Assembly: GCA_032173965.1 (NCBI GenBank)
Contig: CM063284.1
Location: forward strand, 102,920,410-102,984,409
Length of the DNA stretch: 64,000 nt
DNA from: Sitta carolinensis
Lineage: Eukaryota; Chordata; Aves; Passeriformes; Sittidae
Direction of reading: 5' to 3'
Shown here: positions 48,548-63,591 of the stretch, piece after piece
How the letters are laid out: every line of letters begins with the position of its first letter
How positions within the stretch are numbered: the stretch's first letter is position 1
The notes under the pieces: model-generated
What the model was told of the DNA's origin: nothing
The model's database searches: none
Seen by the model: only the letters and a program-made list of their open reading frames with translations
Made by a program: the position numbers and the translations under genes

Positions 48548-51500
48548 CACTGGAGGTGTGAGTCAGACACAAAAATCTCCTGCTTGCTGTCCTTTGTACC
48601 AGCTACCCTGAAAATTACTGTTTACCATCAATAGCCTGCAGCTCAGCTGTGCCCATGCAGAGTGCTGTGCTCCCTAGCCATGTTCTGATTGCAGTTCAAG
48701 CAGAAAACATCATTTTATAACCCTAAGATAGCTACATTTCAGTGAAGAATTGTTTCTTTCTCACTAGATACACTCAGAAAGTTAGGAGTATAAGAAAAGT
48801 GTAGCAATAAAAACAAAAAGCCAGAGATTTTCCTACACTCAATTACATGGCAATTTTAAAGCTGCTGTCTTGGGCCCTATGAGGCATAGTGCTCTGGTTC
48901 AGTGAAGAATGATTTCTAGTCTCAGAGGGTACAGACATATGTGGATTCAATCCAATCAATGATCCAGGACTATATTCTTGTCTTTTTCAGGGCCTAAGCT
49001 AATCTCATAACTGAGGAAGAGAGGAACATATTTCCTTTATTTTTGTTTCTTTTTCTGGCTGGTTATTTAGAGAATATATCAGCTATTGAAGATGGATGTT
49101 TGCAATGCTGGTAAGACTTTGTTGTAGTGGAAGCGGAGAGTGAGCAAGGGGCAGGTGAACAGAAGTGGTGTTCCCGGATAGTGTGTTTTTCCACACAGCT
49201 AAAATGCTGTGTGTCTGCACTTCAGCACCACAACTGATGTACTGCAGGTGACAAACACACCCCCCACAAATACACACATGCATGGATGCACAAATGGGTG
49301 CAGAGCACAGGCAAGACCACACCACAAGTGAGTGTGTACACCTCAAGGATTTTTAAAGCATTAAGGATCAGCTGATAGAGGAATTACACAGCCTGACCCT
49401 GAAACTAAAACCTTGAGCAGATTTGCCATTAGAGCAAAAAGTGTCTCTGCTTGCTTCATCATTCCTTTCTCACCATGGACTTCAGACTAGTCACAAATCT
49501 GGTTTTAAGATTTGAAAATTTACTTAGTAATTGTAATTTACAGCAGCTCTTCACAAAGATTCACTATTATGGGAAAAAGATGGAAGTCGTGTGCACGGAG
49601 GTTGCACATCATGTTGACAGCCAATTTGGAGTTATCAACTTGAAATATTTAATGTAGTGTGTGCTGTCAGACACACCACGAATTCTGGTTTACTAGAGAT
49701 TTCTTTGATTTGATTTAACAGCTTATTGCCCCTTTGGAGTATATGCTGAGTATGTCCGAGAATTTATTACACACACTCCTTTCTGCTCTATAGCTGGTTT
49801 GTCACAGGCTGAGCAAAAGGAGTTCTGAATAACTCTAGGCAGGACCTCATCTCAAGTGAAAACACCATCTCCTGGAGTTTCCTCAGAGGCTAGCGGTCTA
49901 TTCTGGAGTTTACACTGTGGGCAACTGGTGGTCTAATCCTGCTTGGAACTGATTGTTCCGAGTAAAAAGATACGGATGCTGGAGTGGAGCGAAGAAGGAA
50001 AAATCTCACTTAGAAGTGCCAGGACTCAAAGTGGGTGTTTTTTTCACAAACCAAAAAAATTAAGCAAGGTCTGATTCCTTTGAGGTGCTCAGCACACTGG
50101 CCAAGATCCAGTAAAGCACTTAAACATTAAGTGCGCTCTGAAGAGTGCCGTAGGGAACAGCCTGAGCACTAAGTACCCAGCAGGATCAAGCTCCAAATAG
50201 GGACCAGACATAAACCAGATGGCATTATGTCGGCTTTGCCATATTAATAAGTTATTTAGTTTGCATTTTAATCTCTCTCTCCCTTTTTCTCCTTTTTTGC
50301 TTTGCCTTTTCTATAAAACAATTCATGTGTACTAGCAGAGGAGGGTAATGCACTGAAATTGCCCCTTATCACCTTTTCACAAGTATGGAGTTAAAGCAAG
50401 AGCTGGGAAGGCGGCTGCTTGTTTTTAACTTAAACTTAAATCAGCAGTGCTTGGAAAAGGACCATCAGGAGTTTGGAGCTGCTGAAGGATGGAAAATGCT
50501 GACTGTCCTCTAATGAGCTCTCCAAACATGTGTGGAGTGTGTTATTGCACTCGAGGGAATCAGTGCCTGCATCAGAGGTTATTTTAATGCCTTGGGGGTT
50601 TTTGGATGGGGATAGGTAGGATGGCAAAGCAGGCACAATGGAAGGCAGCTTTCTGCCTGTTTATAAACTGGGTTCAAACTGAACTGAAGTGAGAATGTTG
50701 CCAGGCAGTGTTCAGCACTCATGCATCCAGGTCACCTGCCAGGAGGCAGCAGGGAAAAATCAAATTCTAGTTGCTGCTTTGTTTTTTTTAAACAAGCTCT
50801 CAGCTTTTCACTTTTTCCTTTCCAGCACGGTTACAGCTATCTCCAGAACTTCCTCAGACTTGTGATTTGTGCAGAGGCCAGTTTTTACATGGATGTTTTT
50901 GAAATGGAGCACTGCCCAACTGGAAGCTGTCCTAGCTGGAGCCACTCTGCTGCAGGGAGGACACGGGCTCCAGCCAAGGTGGGACACGTGCCTCTTTCTC
51001 TGTACTGCTGGCACTGCTGACCCTCAAGACAGAGCAGTCTGGGCTCAAGTCTGAGCCTCAGAGCTTGGATTAGGGCACGCCAGCTGGCTGCCAGGCAGGT
51101 TAGGGGTATTTCTGCACAGGCTGCAAGTCATCACTTTGTTGGAGCTGTGCATGTGTGTGGGTTGTGCAGTTAGACTTAAGAGGAAATTTCTGTGATCATT
51201 TTAGCATTCAGGCAACTGGAAAAGGAGCTGATGGAGGCGCCAGACCTTTGCTTTCATGACTGTATTAATCTTCTCTTGGCCTTGGAGAGAAATTTTAGAT
51301 GAACTTAACATGTGTTCTCAAAGCTTTCATTCTTAAAGTTATTTGTGCTGTGGATCCTGAACTGATGAATGATAATGCCAGTGAATTGGCCAATATAAAT
51401 TACACTTCACTGGATAATGATTTCAGTGACGATTCCTGCTGCTGTGTTGTTATGTTAGAAGTTGACAGTTGACTACCAGGACCTGGAACTTTTGAGAAAC

Positions 51501-53435
51501 ATAGATTTTCCTATGTCAAAAGTTGGTGGTAGAGACTGGAGGAAGCATTAATGCCCCTTTATTTTACATCTATATATCATCCAAGAAAATTCTTTTCTTA
51601 GGTGTAGTTATGGAGTTCTTTCAGTCCAGAGAAAGGAGTTTCAGATTAATATAATTGTAAGAGTTATGACAAATAATGTTATTGCTACTGCTGGAAATGT
51701 TCTTAATTAGCAACCGAGCTATATTAACTGCCATGTGAAAGTTTAGTCCATGGCAAATGTGGCATAATTCAAAGTAATTCTGTCATGAACTAAGTAAAAG
51801 CCTAGTTAAGTCACTTTTTATTAGCCATGCACTAAGAGCAAGTCCCTAAATAGTTATAATATCTCACAGTGTAAGTAGCAGCTTGTTTTGTCATCACAAC
51901 TTGGTTGTAATTCTGAGCCCTAATAGACTAGGAAAGAATGAAAGTGGATTGGGGATAGCTGACTACCAGACAGCACCTTTGAGTTTGTCAGAAATTCGAC
52001 AATAACTTTTGATCAAGCCAGGAACAAACAGAAACTAAGGCATTTTGCTTTTGTGAACTGCCTAGTTCTCTAGAGTGTCCTCCAGGAAATGCTCCCATAG
52101 ATGCAGTTGTCACAGCAGCCACAAGTACACAACTCTACGGGCGGGTTTTTCTTTGGCTCTCCTACACTTACTGTCCATAGATTTGCTGTAGAGCTGCAGT
52201 TCTGAAAACTGACAGGGAAAGTTTTCTGGCTTCACTGTAACATTTTGAGGCAATGATATTACCTGGGCAAATGTTCAGGAGAGCCCCAGAACATCCCCAG
52301 CACACCCTGCCATCAAGCTTAGAAGTCACCTAAGTTTGTCCTTCATGAGCAACCGGACAATGCAATTACTTGCCCCAGATGTCCATCTGTGAAAAAAGTA
52401 CAACTCAATTTTGTATAGAACATTTCTATATGAAATAGAAAATTACTAATAATGTGCAAATCAAGCACAGCAGACCTTGCAGGAAAACACAAGGCAAGCG
52501 CTACTCAGAGTAAGTTTATGATAAAGTTTGTGTCCAATGAAAATTAGACAACCACAGCAACTCAGAGGAGCCACAGAGCTGCTCTCATTATTTATCCTGT
52601 CAATGGGATTAAACCAGCCCATCCATCAAAAAATGTTCAAAGTACTTAGAAATACACTAAATCAGAAAATGCAGTAAATCATAAAATTTTCTATGGTACA
52701 GATACTACATGTGTCTAAGACAAGGATTTCCACTCAAGATATTATCTGATTTCTTCTTTCATGCAAAACAAATTGATTTCATTATTGTTAGGCAAATATT
52801 GGATAGTAGCATGAGGTCAATCACAGCTAACCAAGAAGCTACTCTCTTATCGTAATTTCCAGGGAAGCAGGACTTTCCTATTTACATATTGTATAGGATA
52901 GCAGTCAAAACTCAAATACAGTGTAGTAAATCATTTGAATGTCGGCATTTCAACGGTTTCATCAAAGAAATGTAGAGACCTGACCTTTCAACAAACTTCT
53001 GCCATCACATCTGCTATGAATGTATATTTTCGTATGCTTTCTCTGTGAAAATGCCCAGTAACGTGTTTCATTTATTTGTTCAGACTTCTGAGTAATATCT
53101 TCTGCAATCCCTATGCATACTACGGTTACATACATTCTTTTCCACATAATCCAAACACAGACCCTTTCAACAGCTTTAATTTCAACAAGTGCATGATTCA
53201 GTCAGTAATTTAGGTAAAGCACCACATCAAAACAAAACATTGAATTCAAGAATAAGCCTCAGCTAAAGAATTTTGTTGACCTTTCACCTAGTTTTATTAT
53301 GGTTTTAGTCTATCCTTCACTTTATTACCTAGGAATAGAAAAGTGTATCTACTCAGCAAGATCACTTCCAATGCTGTCAAGTATTACCCATTTTTAAAGA
53401 ATGACTAGCCAAGATTTTGTCAACAAGGCAAATGC

Positions 53436-53454
53436 AAAAAAAAAAAAAAAAAAA
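53436..53454. repeat. Poly-A tract (19 A)
   Basis: A simple A run with no retrogene ahead of it on the plus strand. Confidence 0.95.
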
Positions 53455-56400
53455 CCCTCAACTACCTAGCAAGAGGCACTTGTGGGATAGCCATTAAAGT
53501 AGATTTTAGGTATGTTTTCTTTTTTACTTATGCACTTCTTATTTTGTTAAGTAATTGCCACTTTACCCTTAACTTTTGAGTTTTCTTCTAAGTTCCTTTA
53601 GATTCTACTAATCTAAGTTTTCTTGCTTAAGGTTCAGATGTATGCTGTATTATTTTCTTTTATCTTTACACAAGCAATACATTCTGAGTATACAGATAGG
53701 ATGACATAAATCTCCCCCCATCTTCTTATCTTAAGCACCAAAAAATTATATATCTATATATTTCTATTAATTTCAATTGATGTCTATAATCAGAACAATT
53801 CAATGATTAATTTCTAGAAGATACAATATCACCTGCAAAACCCAAAATACTTTCCCCGTTCTTAAAATCTATAGGACTGATCCCAAAACCACAAAACACT
53901 AACTCAGCAAAAGTCAAAAGTAATACCAAAAGCATCCACAATATCACAGGTAGAGAAAAAAAAAATCCCACAATTAATACTTACAGAATTTCTTAAAATT
54001 TATCTGTCTTTCAAGCTGCTGGCTAGAGGACAGCTCTGCATGAGGCAGAGACACAAACAGTATATCCTTTGTTACCTGTTCACAAGACTATTTCAAGTCC
54101 ACTAAAAAGCAAACTTCTCTGACAAAATGAAAAAATAAGATGCAGGAAAAGCACATACATGATTTTGCATCATCTCTTTTGCTTTCTGCACAGCAATTCC
54201 CATGGAGATTGCAATGTAGATTTTTTTTTTCCTGCTAGTATTGCTCACTTTGAGTTTTTATAACTGGTTAGAGATCTGCATCATTGTATTTGATTTCAGC
54301 TAATCAAGCATACAAATGAACAGGAATGCAGACACACAGCACTGTAAAAAAATACAGAAGGAAGTTTTTTCAAGCAAAATCCCTTTATTAGGCAGTGGTT
54401 CCAGTGATGCAATCAGAATAGGAAGGAAAGTCTGTGTTACTTCATTGTTTTGTTTGGATTTTGGGGTCCAGTGCTAACTTGTGATAATATTTCCATTTGT
54501 AAGTATATTTCTCTGAGAGCAATCCAAAAAATTGACTGTGATGAATCTAAAAGGAAAAGTATCCCATTGAACTTGCTAAGTTTTTCCATCACGAGTGACC
54601 ATTACAGAATTGCCCCACTCAATTATCTTTCCTGTGTAGCTCAGTAGATTTGGCTAAGTTTATTGTTTTTCATTCAAGTCCAATAAATGCACAAAGTGGA
54701 CGGAATAAAAATGCAGTTACAGAGAAATTCAGTAAATGGTTCATCCCTGTGTGGAATGTAGGAGTTTCTAAATAAGAGAATGGAGTGAATAGGATAAATG
54801 ACAAAAAAGAACTGCAACATGTACCAAAGATACAGAGTCAGTCGCAGAACGCTGACACAGGACATCTAGATCTTCAGAGGTAAACCCAAAGCCTGCTGTC
54901 ACCAGGAGGAGTTCTAGGTCTGACTTTCACTGTGATGAGATGTCAATTACATTTGTAATCCAAAGATTCCACTCTGTCTAGCCTCCACAGTTCAACAAAA
55001 ACAAAACAAACATGTACCCTTCTCCAGTATGACTTATCTGATCAGCCCATCACAGAACCTCACTCTAAACAGGATTTTCCAGGTGTCATAAACACAGAGA
55101 GCACTGTGTTCTCTCTCTGGCTTTAGAGATCATGGTTTAAGTATGAGAAAGGGCAGAAATGTCAGCTCAAGCAAACAGAAATTTTGTCCTTATTATTGTC
55201 TCCCAAACAAAAAAATGCACAATAGCAGTCCTGCAAAGTCAGCAAATGCTTTTCATCAAATATTAAACTGATATTGAATATTAAGAGGTTTCCTCCCCTT
55301 CTGTGAGAATGTCACTCCTCTCACTGTACATAAGGATGTGCTGTTCATTGTTTGTCCCTGAGACCTACTCATCACTTTCAAGTGAGATGGTAAGTTTGGT
55401 CTGCTATAACCACATTATAGGGCATTATTCATTTTATAGATAATTAAAAATGATGCAAAAGTGGTATTAAGTTTTTAACTAAATATGTAGTATAGAAAAG
55501 TACAGAAAAATAAATACTGAACTTAGTATCTTCAGCTATACCAGTTGCTTAAGTATACTTGATGTCAGTGAATGCTTTAAGACACTATGAAAGTGGCCAA
55601 AGCCATAAATATGTGTTTTCTCTAAAGATACCTGAAAACTCTTCCCACTGTCTATGATTTTACTGTTTCTTTCTGGTACCTGGTGCAAAATGATGTACTT
55701 AATTTCAAAGATTAATCCCATACTATGTCTAAATTTATTCAGAGTCTTCAAAGATTGCCTATCAAATGTTATCATTATGTCCAGTGAATTAATGGGATAT
55801 GGCAATTTGTGGGCTTTAGCCCGCATGTGTGCATCGTGTCAGAATTTGGGTCATTCCTAGTGTTGCACAGCCTGGGGTCTCCTTGGTTTGTATGAAATAT
55901 AAAATCTATCCCAGTGATGGAAACTCGTCACCAATAGTCTCAAAGGTGGTAACTTAATCTAGCCATCCACTCCACTGATATAATTAGGAATGCACTTTGT
56001 CAGCCTTTGAGGGTTTAACTACAGCTGGCTGGGTTCAAGGCAGTCTCAGAAACCAATCTGTTCTTAGTAACACCATCTCCTTCACAAAATTACAGACATA
56101 CTTTCAGCAGATATACCCAGCTGACTGATGAATGATGTTTTTCCACCCACTTTTGTAGTGGTCAATGTCTTTTTCAGCATAACTGAAGCACTGGATCAAT
56201 GTCATAAAATGATTCAGAAACCAAAGGCTGAACTGCCAGCTCAAGAATAAAGGTTATAAACCTTATTTACAGTGTTTGAATGTGACTCAATGCAGTTTCT
56301 AAGTATCATCATATTTCTGATCCAGCTGATGAAATGTAATTAGAAAGGAAATTCTAATGGGTATTCAGATGCTGACTGGCTTCAGTCTTGTTTAAGAAAT

Positions 56401-59400
56401 AAAAGATTTTTAAAGCTTTATTCTCCCAGAAAATCAGAACTCTACTCTTCAGATGGATTACCTAAGTTAAAGTGAAAAAAAGTCTAACCTAATAAAAATG
56501 TAAAATCTTCTTTAAATTTATTCATCAGAACTAGTGCTGGATCCCTGCTGTACCCTTGATTGTTCTGCTGGAGTCTACAGGGATTCAGATGACGAATACT
56601 TTCATATTGTTGTCAATAAGCTTTTCTAAGTGCATATTACAAGCAGCACTCCTTTTTCATGTGCTTTTCCTTTGTAGGAATCTGATTTGCACAAAAGAAC
56701 AAGACATTCTGCTATAGTTCATGTAAGCTGGGCAAAGCTTCCCTTCCAGGCTGCAATGCATTTGAGAAAAAGACAAGTTAACTTTATACCTGTTCATGTA
56801 CCTAAACCTGAAAATACCCAGCCTAGCCTATTAATCAAGTAGAGTGGCCTGTTCAGAAAAACACATACTCTCTTTTTTTTTTTCTTTTCCTTATCAGTCC
56901 TGCAGCATTAGTTTAAACACTTGGAATTCCAGCCTTCCAGTTTCCTACAGTCATGTCAGTGGGCTGGAAACAGGCTTCCTGGGACCAGAAGGCAGCAGCT
57001 GAGGTAGTGCGTCACCAGGGCTGTTTTTTTGGCTTGGGCAAAACTCTGTGCTAACGTGGCCCTGGACACAGGCAGAGGGAGGTTAGATTTGCTTGCAACC
57101 ACCCCATGAAAGTATGTTCTGAATTCCTGTGTGCAGTCATTACGTGGTCATCTTGATATCCACTAAAGCCACGGATTTATTACCTTGCTGTTGAACCATA
57201 TGATGTCAGACTGAATCTCTTTGGGTTTACATTTCTTTTCATTGCTTTATTTGGTTCGTTTTTTGCTTGTAATTCAGATTTTCAGCAGAATACAGACATC
57301 ACAGCTGGGCCTAAATACTGATAGTACACAAATTCCAGTGTCCTGAGCCTGAGAGCAAAAAAAAAAAAACAACTGTGAAACAAAAAAGCAATGCACATCT
57401 TTCTTCAGAAAGTTTTATGTAAGGAGGAGAAGGTTACCTCTGAAAATTACACCTTAACTGTATCTTTTAGAATTCTTGATAACACTAAGTGTTAATTATA
57501 GACATCTTTGTTATCTGCATGAATATCATACCCCATGTTTGAATCTGGAAAGAGAAAATGAGCCTCCGAGGACATCCTATGACAATAAACTCCATGTACA
57601 AATGCGTGATTACTTAAAACTAGTGATTCATTGTTGCATGACAAGTAAGGCAATTAACTGAAGATTTACTTGTGTTCAGTATAGACTGAAACAAGCTGTT
57701 TTGGCTTGCATGATCTTACTGCATTGCTGAGTGTGGGACAGTTAACTTCAGGCCAGAGTTAGCTAAATCTTGTAAAACAAATTTAGTAGTTAAAAAAAGG
57801 CATAAGAAATGGAGTCCATTAAGACTGAAATGCATTTTGACCACACAAAATAGCTGCAGAATCAATGTCTCTCCCAAAAATGTGGTGTGCTTCCTAAACA
57901 CAGAATATGGAGGTCCTGTAGGATGAATTTTTAAAAAATTGACGTAGGTTCTCTTGTTTATTTTTAATTGTTACTCTTTGTCAGAGGCGACAGATGGTTT
58001 GAACAAATACGCTTGAAGAAAACTCCAGTTAATATTTGACTTGTGGGACAAGTAGTTCTGATGTTTGCCATATACTCTGTGAATTGTCAATGACATGGGA
58101 GGAACCATAAACTTCATGCTCCATCTACGAGCTTGCACATATTCTACGCACACAGGTAAATTAGAATAAATGAATACTTCCAGAAAAATCCCATTACCAG
58201 TAATGTTAAATTATCATGGTTTAATTGATTTTGCTAATTGAAAGAAAGAAAGAGGGGACAAAGCAAGCAAACAAGGCAGCATCAAAGGATTGCAGCAGAT
58301 CATTGGGTCTTACAGTGAAATACATCCTCTCATCCTCTGAGTGGAAGATGTAAGAAGCACCTTATATGAGACAGACATCATTGTTTCAGCAGGTGACAAA
58401 AGATTCCCATGTATTTAAAAGACCTCTTTCCTTTGCCTGGAAGGCTATCCTGGCTTCATTCTTCACGCCCTCTCTCCAAAAGTGTGTACTTGCAATATAA
58501 AATCCTGCTGCTGCTTAGGTACAAAGGCTTCCCTTGTCTCCGTTCATCAGGATGAACTCCCTGTTTCCGTTCACTTCTGTGCACATGCATGGCATGGGCA
58601 CCATCTGGCTCAGAAATGGCCAAGGACAGCCGAGCCTGAAAAACATCTTCCAAGAATGCCCTAGGCCCTGTGCTCCAGGTATTTACATGTATTTACAGCA
58701 AAGATTTTATAATCATCTCTGATATATCCAGGCAAATATTTAGAACTCAAGTTTTCAAAATATTTGAGTATCAGAGGGAAGCACTGCAAAAAGAAGACAG
58801 GCCTAGTCACTGTTATGTTTTAATTATCTGAGACTTCATACTGATGCCCTGTTCTGCAAGAATACTATTAAAGAAGTCAACCTGACAGGAGACTGTTACT
58901 GCGACACAGATAGAAACACACAGTTACACAAACAACAGGTGTTCAGGTAGAAAAGAAGAAAAGAACTCTCTTGTTTATTGTTGACCTCATATATATAAGT
59001 TTCTGGACAGTGATCAGAGATTGGAGAGAGAAGTTACCACTTCTCCATCTTTACTGGTCACTTGAAAAGTCCATCAGGACTTTTACAAAGGAATGCAAAC
59101 ATGATTCTTGTTTGTCTTACAATTCATGAGAACTGACTCCACTATACTAAAACAAATCAGAAGGCTTATTTTCAGGGACAACAGGAGACAGGAGATAGCA
59201 TAATCAGATCATGCCCTGTAAGCAAAATTATTGACAAAAAGATGTGAGTTCTGATGACTTGATTTCATTTCCACTAAATTCAGAGGTAAAACCTCGCTTA
59301 CTACACCAGTGTCCTCTAACTCAGTCCATATGTATAAACAAGACTCATATCCCACTTGATGTAGCACTGCATGATTTACTATTGATGTTTTATTAAATCA

Positions 59401-62400
59401 TAATGAAAAAGGACTAATTCATGTTAGCTTGAATGCTACAACTATCCAGTTCTTGCTCTTACACTAAGGTTACCCTTAAAAAGGATCTGTCATTCTCACT
59501 TTTAAATTCCATCTTGACCACTAGGTATGATAATCACTGTGCCAGAAAACAAGGCTGGATGATATTTTGTTCTGAGTTTTCATTAGCCAGAGAAAGAGAA
59601 ACTGATGGTGAGGAGGCTCTCCACTGCCATACCTATATTTTGCATTAATTAACTCAGTCTGGCTGTCTGTTGACTCTGCAGGGGTGTAGTTAGAAAAGAA
59701 CTTACTATTCCATGAGTCAAATTCAGGCCTTTATACATTTATTATGCCCTTCCCAAGTCTGACCATTTGAAAGCTAGGGGTTTTTTAATTAGCTCTAGTG
59801 AAATATGAAGACTTACAGCTCTAGAGCTTCTTCCATCTCTGGTAGCAAATTGTGAAGAGTGACCTGATGGCTGATGTCCTGAGGTTTCATGCAAAAGGTT
59901 TCAAACACAGTTCCCTGCCTTGTCTCTTGCTTTACTCGTCTTTCATCTGGTAGATGTTGTCAACACAGCTGGACTTCCACATCTGATACTTGTTCTCCAT
60001 ATAAACTTGTTCTCCTCTGTCACTCTCTGGTAGAGCTCTTCTACTCTCCAAAAAAAGCCTTTTGGTCATTATCTTGTTCATTATCTGCTCAGAGGACCTT
60101 CTGCACCAAGAGATGTTAAAAAAGGCTTGTGGAGTCCTCAGGCAGAAATTTATTAACAGCAACATTAAGAGGAGAGATTTCTGTCTGTCCTTTGTTCAGC
60201 CACCTTCTGCCTAAGCATCCAACATATGTCCATCCTAAACTGCATGACTTTACACATCTGAAAATCCCACAGACTTACAGTAGCTGAGTACTACACATAG
60301 CATCCTAAATAAGACAACTAAATGAACAAACTGATAAAAGGCTTCCTGCTCCAGTGTTTATTCTGCTCTCCTCAGAGACTCTGACAGTGTCTGGAAAGTT
60401 AAGATATGGCAGGGGAAAAAATGAATTACAGAAATGAGGGATCCCTCACAAATCATCAATCTTTTCCTTGCATTAATTACAATGGATGCCAACTCAAGCA
60501 TTTCTGCTGATCTCTGCTGAAATAGTCCTTCAGGGTAATAGAGCCCTTTTTCAAACAACCTGCCTTTTAAACCATTACATGTTTTGACTTCAAAATCGTT
60601 ACTTAAATGCCATTTCAAACCCCATATGTTTGGTGGGACCTGAGGCTCAGCTGTAAATTTCCCCACCACAAACAATATTTGAGTTACTTCTTTTCTGACT
60701 CCAGATCCTTTTATTTGCACACAAGGATGCGAATCAGATAATACACCTAGAAATGTGGTCTTTCCCCTGTCCTCTTTTGCTCCCCTCTCCTTCCTACCCC
60801 CTTGTATTGTTTTTTGTCACCCTGTTCTGAGTCCCTAGCACTCAGACAGGACTTGGAAGACCAGGGTGATATGAGTTGATTTCCCCTGAGAGAAAAGTAG
60901 AAGGCAGGAAAAGGGGGACCAAAATGCTAGTAGGATGCTTCATTTCAGTCACCACCTTGGGACGGGACTTTGGGCACTATTCTCTGGGTACCTCTCCTGT
61001 GCTCTTTGAATTCACCCACCATGGTGGTACCTGAAGGCTGCACAGAGCATGGTCCTGCCCCTCTGGCAGATGTGCTGCCAGCTGGGCTGGCTCTGCTGTG
61101 CTGGCCAGCTGGAGCTAAGCATCGCAGTGGGCCAAATGGCTGCTCTACTGTGGTTAGCTGAAATCCAGGATGTTAGCTTGACTGTTTGCTGTGGATACTC
61201 CACACTATTTCAGGATGTGATTCTATATTTGTACAGCACTAACCAGATGCTTTTCAGATCCTGTTCTAGCTAAGTACTTTTACTAGTACTCCATAGTCGT
61301 GTCTTTCAGTTGCCACCTCTGCACATTTTCCACACATTTGTACTGAATTTTTATGATCTCCTGTGCAAAAGTAACACTGAGGTTATGGATTCCTGGCAGT
61401 TTGTTATGCCAGTGATGTCGGGCTGCCAGATGCAATCTGAACATGTCTGTGTAGGGCAGGCAGGGCTCTCAGGTCCTACTCTTTTTTTTTTTTTTGCAGA
61501 CAGCTCCAACCCTCATGTAATCAGAGATAAGTGACTTAGTTAAAAATGAATGGGGCAGCTGGCTAAATGCTCAACCAAACAAAATGATCAAAGGGACAGT
61601 GCCAGATGTTTTTCATTAGCTCTACATATGGAGGTACCAGGGAGAGCAGCAGGAGCACCAAACTAAAAAGAAACCAGAGAAGCCAACTCCAGTTTCAACC
61701 ATAACATGAGGAGCTGGCTATAAATACTACATTCCTCAGTGTGGCTCCCAGAGGATGTGCTGTAAGTATTTCTAAAACCTACAGGAAAAGTGTGTCTACT
61801 ATTGTCTGACTTATTTATATGCATCCTCCTGGTAAATATTTTATTAAGAATTATCATTCTTAGAATCTATAAGAATATACTTTAAAAATCGTATTTTAGA
61901 AAACTTCTGTAAGTTGTAACATGGTTATTTTTCCCACAAAATTTATTTTTTGTGCAGCTGGTACCAATGCTGTTTTTTCCTAGGCTACTGATTTGTGGGA
62001 TCTTCTTTACCACATTTAGTACATTTTAAAATTTTAAATTCATAGCTTTACAGTCCAAGTTACTGCAAAAGGCCCAAGTCCTGTCAAGATTTACTGTGGA
62101 AAAGGAGCCAGATTTTTATTTTTGTCTTCTGGGGAAGTTTATGATAGAGTGAGATAAACATCCAAAATACTTAAGGTTGTTTATCCTCCATCACCAAGAA
62201 GACATTCTTGACATCACTTGTATACAACTGAGCAGGGGAGCTGCTCAATCTGCACTGACAGAAATCCAACCCAGATCACCTGGCCTGAGGGCATACAGAC
62301 CTTACTTCAGTGTGATAAAATCTGCTTCTGTTGGGATAAAACCAGAACTGGTCACATAGCTCCTCCTGTCACAAGACAAATTTTGGTGCATAAAGACTCC

Positions 62401-63319
62401 TCCTGCAGTTGTATTCCTTCCAGGGAACTATTTCAGGACACTTTCTCTCATCTTGACATATATCTGTAGTATCTTGGGTCTTGCAAGGAGGAATGAATCC
62501 TATAAAACAATATTGTGTCATGCTTGTCCAGTGTAATGACTTGACTATCAGCTCCAAATCTGCAAGTCTTAGGCTTGGTGAGCAGGGATCCTAGAAGTTG
62601 CCTGAAGGTAACTCAATCCACTGAGCATTTTTCAACCAATATAGAAAAATATTCCTGTTCTTTTTTGACTCTTCGGTTTAGTGATGATGATGCCTGAAAG
62701 TCACACCCCTGACAGTAGGAGGGGGGAGACATGCTGAATGCAAAGAGTTTGGGAAGGCATTTCTCTGAAACAACTGGAAGTACTAGACTTGCAGTTGACT
62801 AAGGAAGAAGGTAGAAGGGCTCTTAGCTGTGTTGATCAATAGTGCTGACATCTACTTTGTGCTTTACCTATGTAGCAAGCTCCTAGGTTTGGTAGTATAC
62901 ATGCAACTCTTTGATGATTATTGATTGAAAAGGTTACTCCATATATAAAAAGCCTGATGTGCACTTTAAAAACTGCTCTCACCCCATTCCGCAGGAACAA
63001 ACCCTATGAATGTGCTTTTTCTTTCCCCTAACTCGAATTTCATGCAATATAAGTGACAGACACTCATTGCAGTGAAAATGTGATTCACAGGATGAGTTCT
63101 CTGCTGGTAGATGTGCTGGTAGCAAACAGAGGAACACACTTACTATCACACTGGAGTCAAGGAAAGCTGGAGCGTGACTCACTTAGGAATGCTTTGTCTT
63201 CCCCTAATTGCATAATTACCTTAGAGAGTTCACTGGCCATTTGGCATAGAGGTCATGCCTGTTTCCTTTAAGCGCAGGAATAACTCCTCCTAGTTACCCC
63301 TCACAGGATAAAAAGGGGA

Positions 63320-63591
63320 TGTGAGAAAGACATATGGCCATGGCCCCACTTTTCCTCTATATAAGCCAGGAGCAGCATTTGTGCACAACTACAAAGTGCT
63401 TCATAGTCTGGAATGAGGAAGCCAAAGTTGACCATTATGTAACACAAATCGGCACTTTCACCTTTGCACTGAGACAGGATCTGTATTGACAGGGATAGTG
63501 TGAGTGTGGTATTCTGGGTTCTTTGGTGCCGGTACTCATGACATCTGTTTTCTAATAAACAGGATTAAAAAGGAGTGATAGGATTGCCACA
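63320..63591 (+). mobile_element. Probable solo LTR with TATA box and poly(A) signal
   Basis: The block begins tgtgagaaagac and may end gattgccaca, giving TG/CA termini. It has a TATA box (tatataag, 63358-63365) and, about 190 bp later, an AATAAA (63554-63559). That is the U3-R-U5 order of a retroviral LTR in about 270 bp. I could not see a target-site duplication, so the ends are tentative. An ordinary tissue-specific promoter is the alternative, because the TATA box would serve either reading. Confidence 0.4.
63358..63365 (+). promoter_or_regulatory. TATA box
   Basis: tatataag lies 30-odd bases upstream of a plausible start near 63388. It points away from ARHGAP28. The first ATG downstream (63414) opens only a nine-codon frame. 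Confidence 0.45.

Larger units (their letters stand above)
45991..63319. other. Non-coding: upstream ARHGAP28 intron or flank
   Basis: This is AT-rich sequence with an ATT-type repeat (48514-48547) and an A run (53436-53454). GC-richer patches near 50880-51060 and 61010-61150 show no coding similarity. The CR1-like phrase ctggatgtcaggaagaattt near 47014 may be a short decayed fragment. No RNA gene or recognisable exon was found on either strand. Confidence 0.65.

Noticed and set aside
54636..54660. tagctcagtagatttggcta, resembling a tRNA D-arm
   Set aside because: No acceptor stem, anticodon arm or T-loop (GGTTCGA-like) sequence lies at the right spacing.
60358..60720. 120-codon minus-strand open frame with protein-like composition
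   Set aside because: No family recognised, no flanking splice-site logic, and not longer than chance frames elsewhere in the window.
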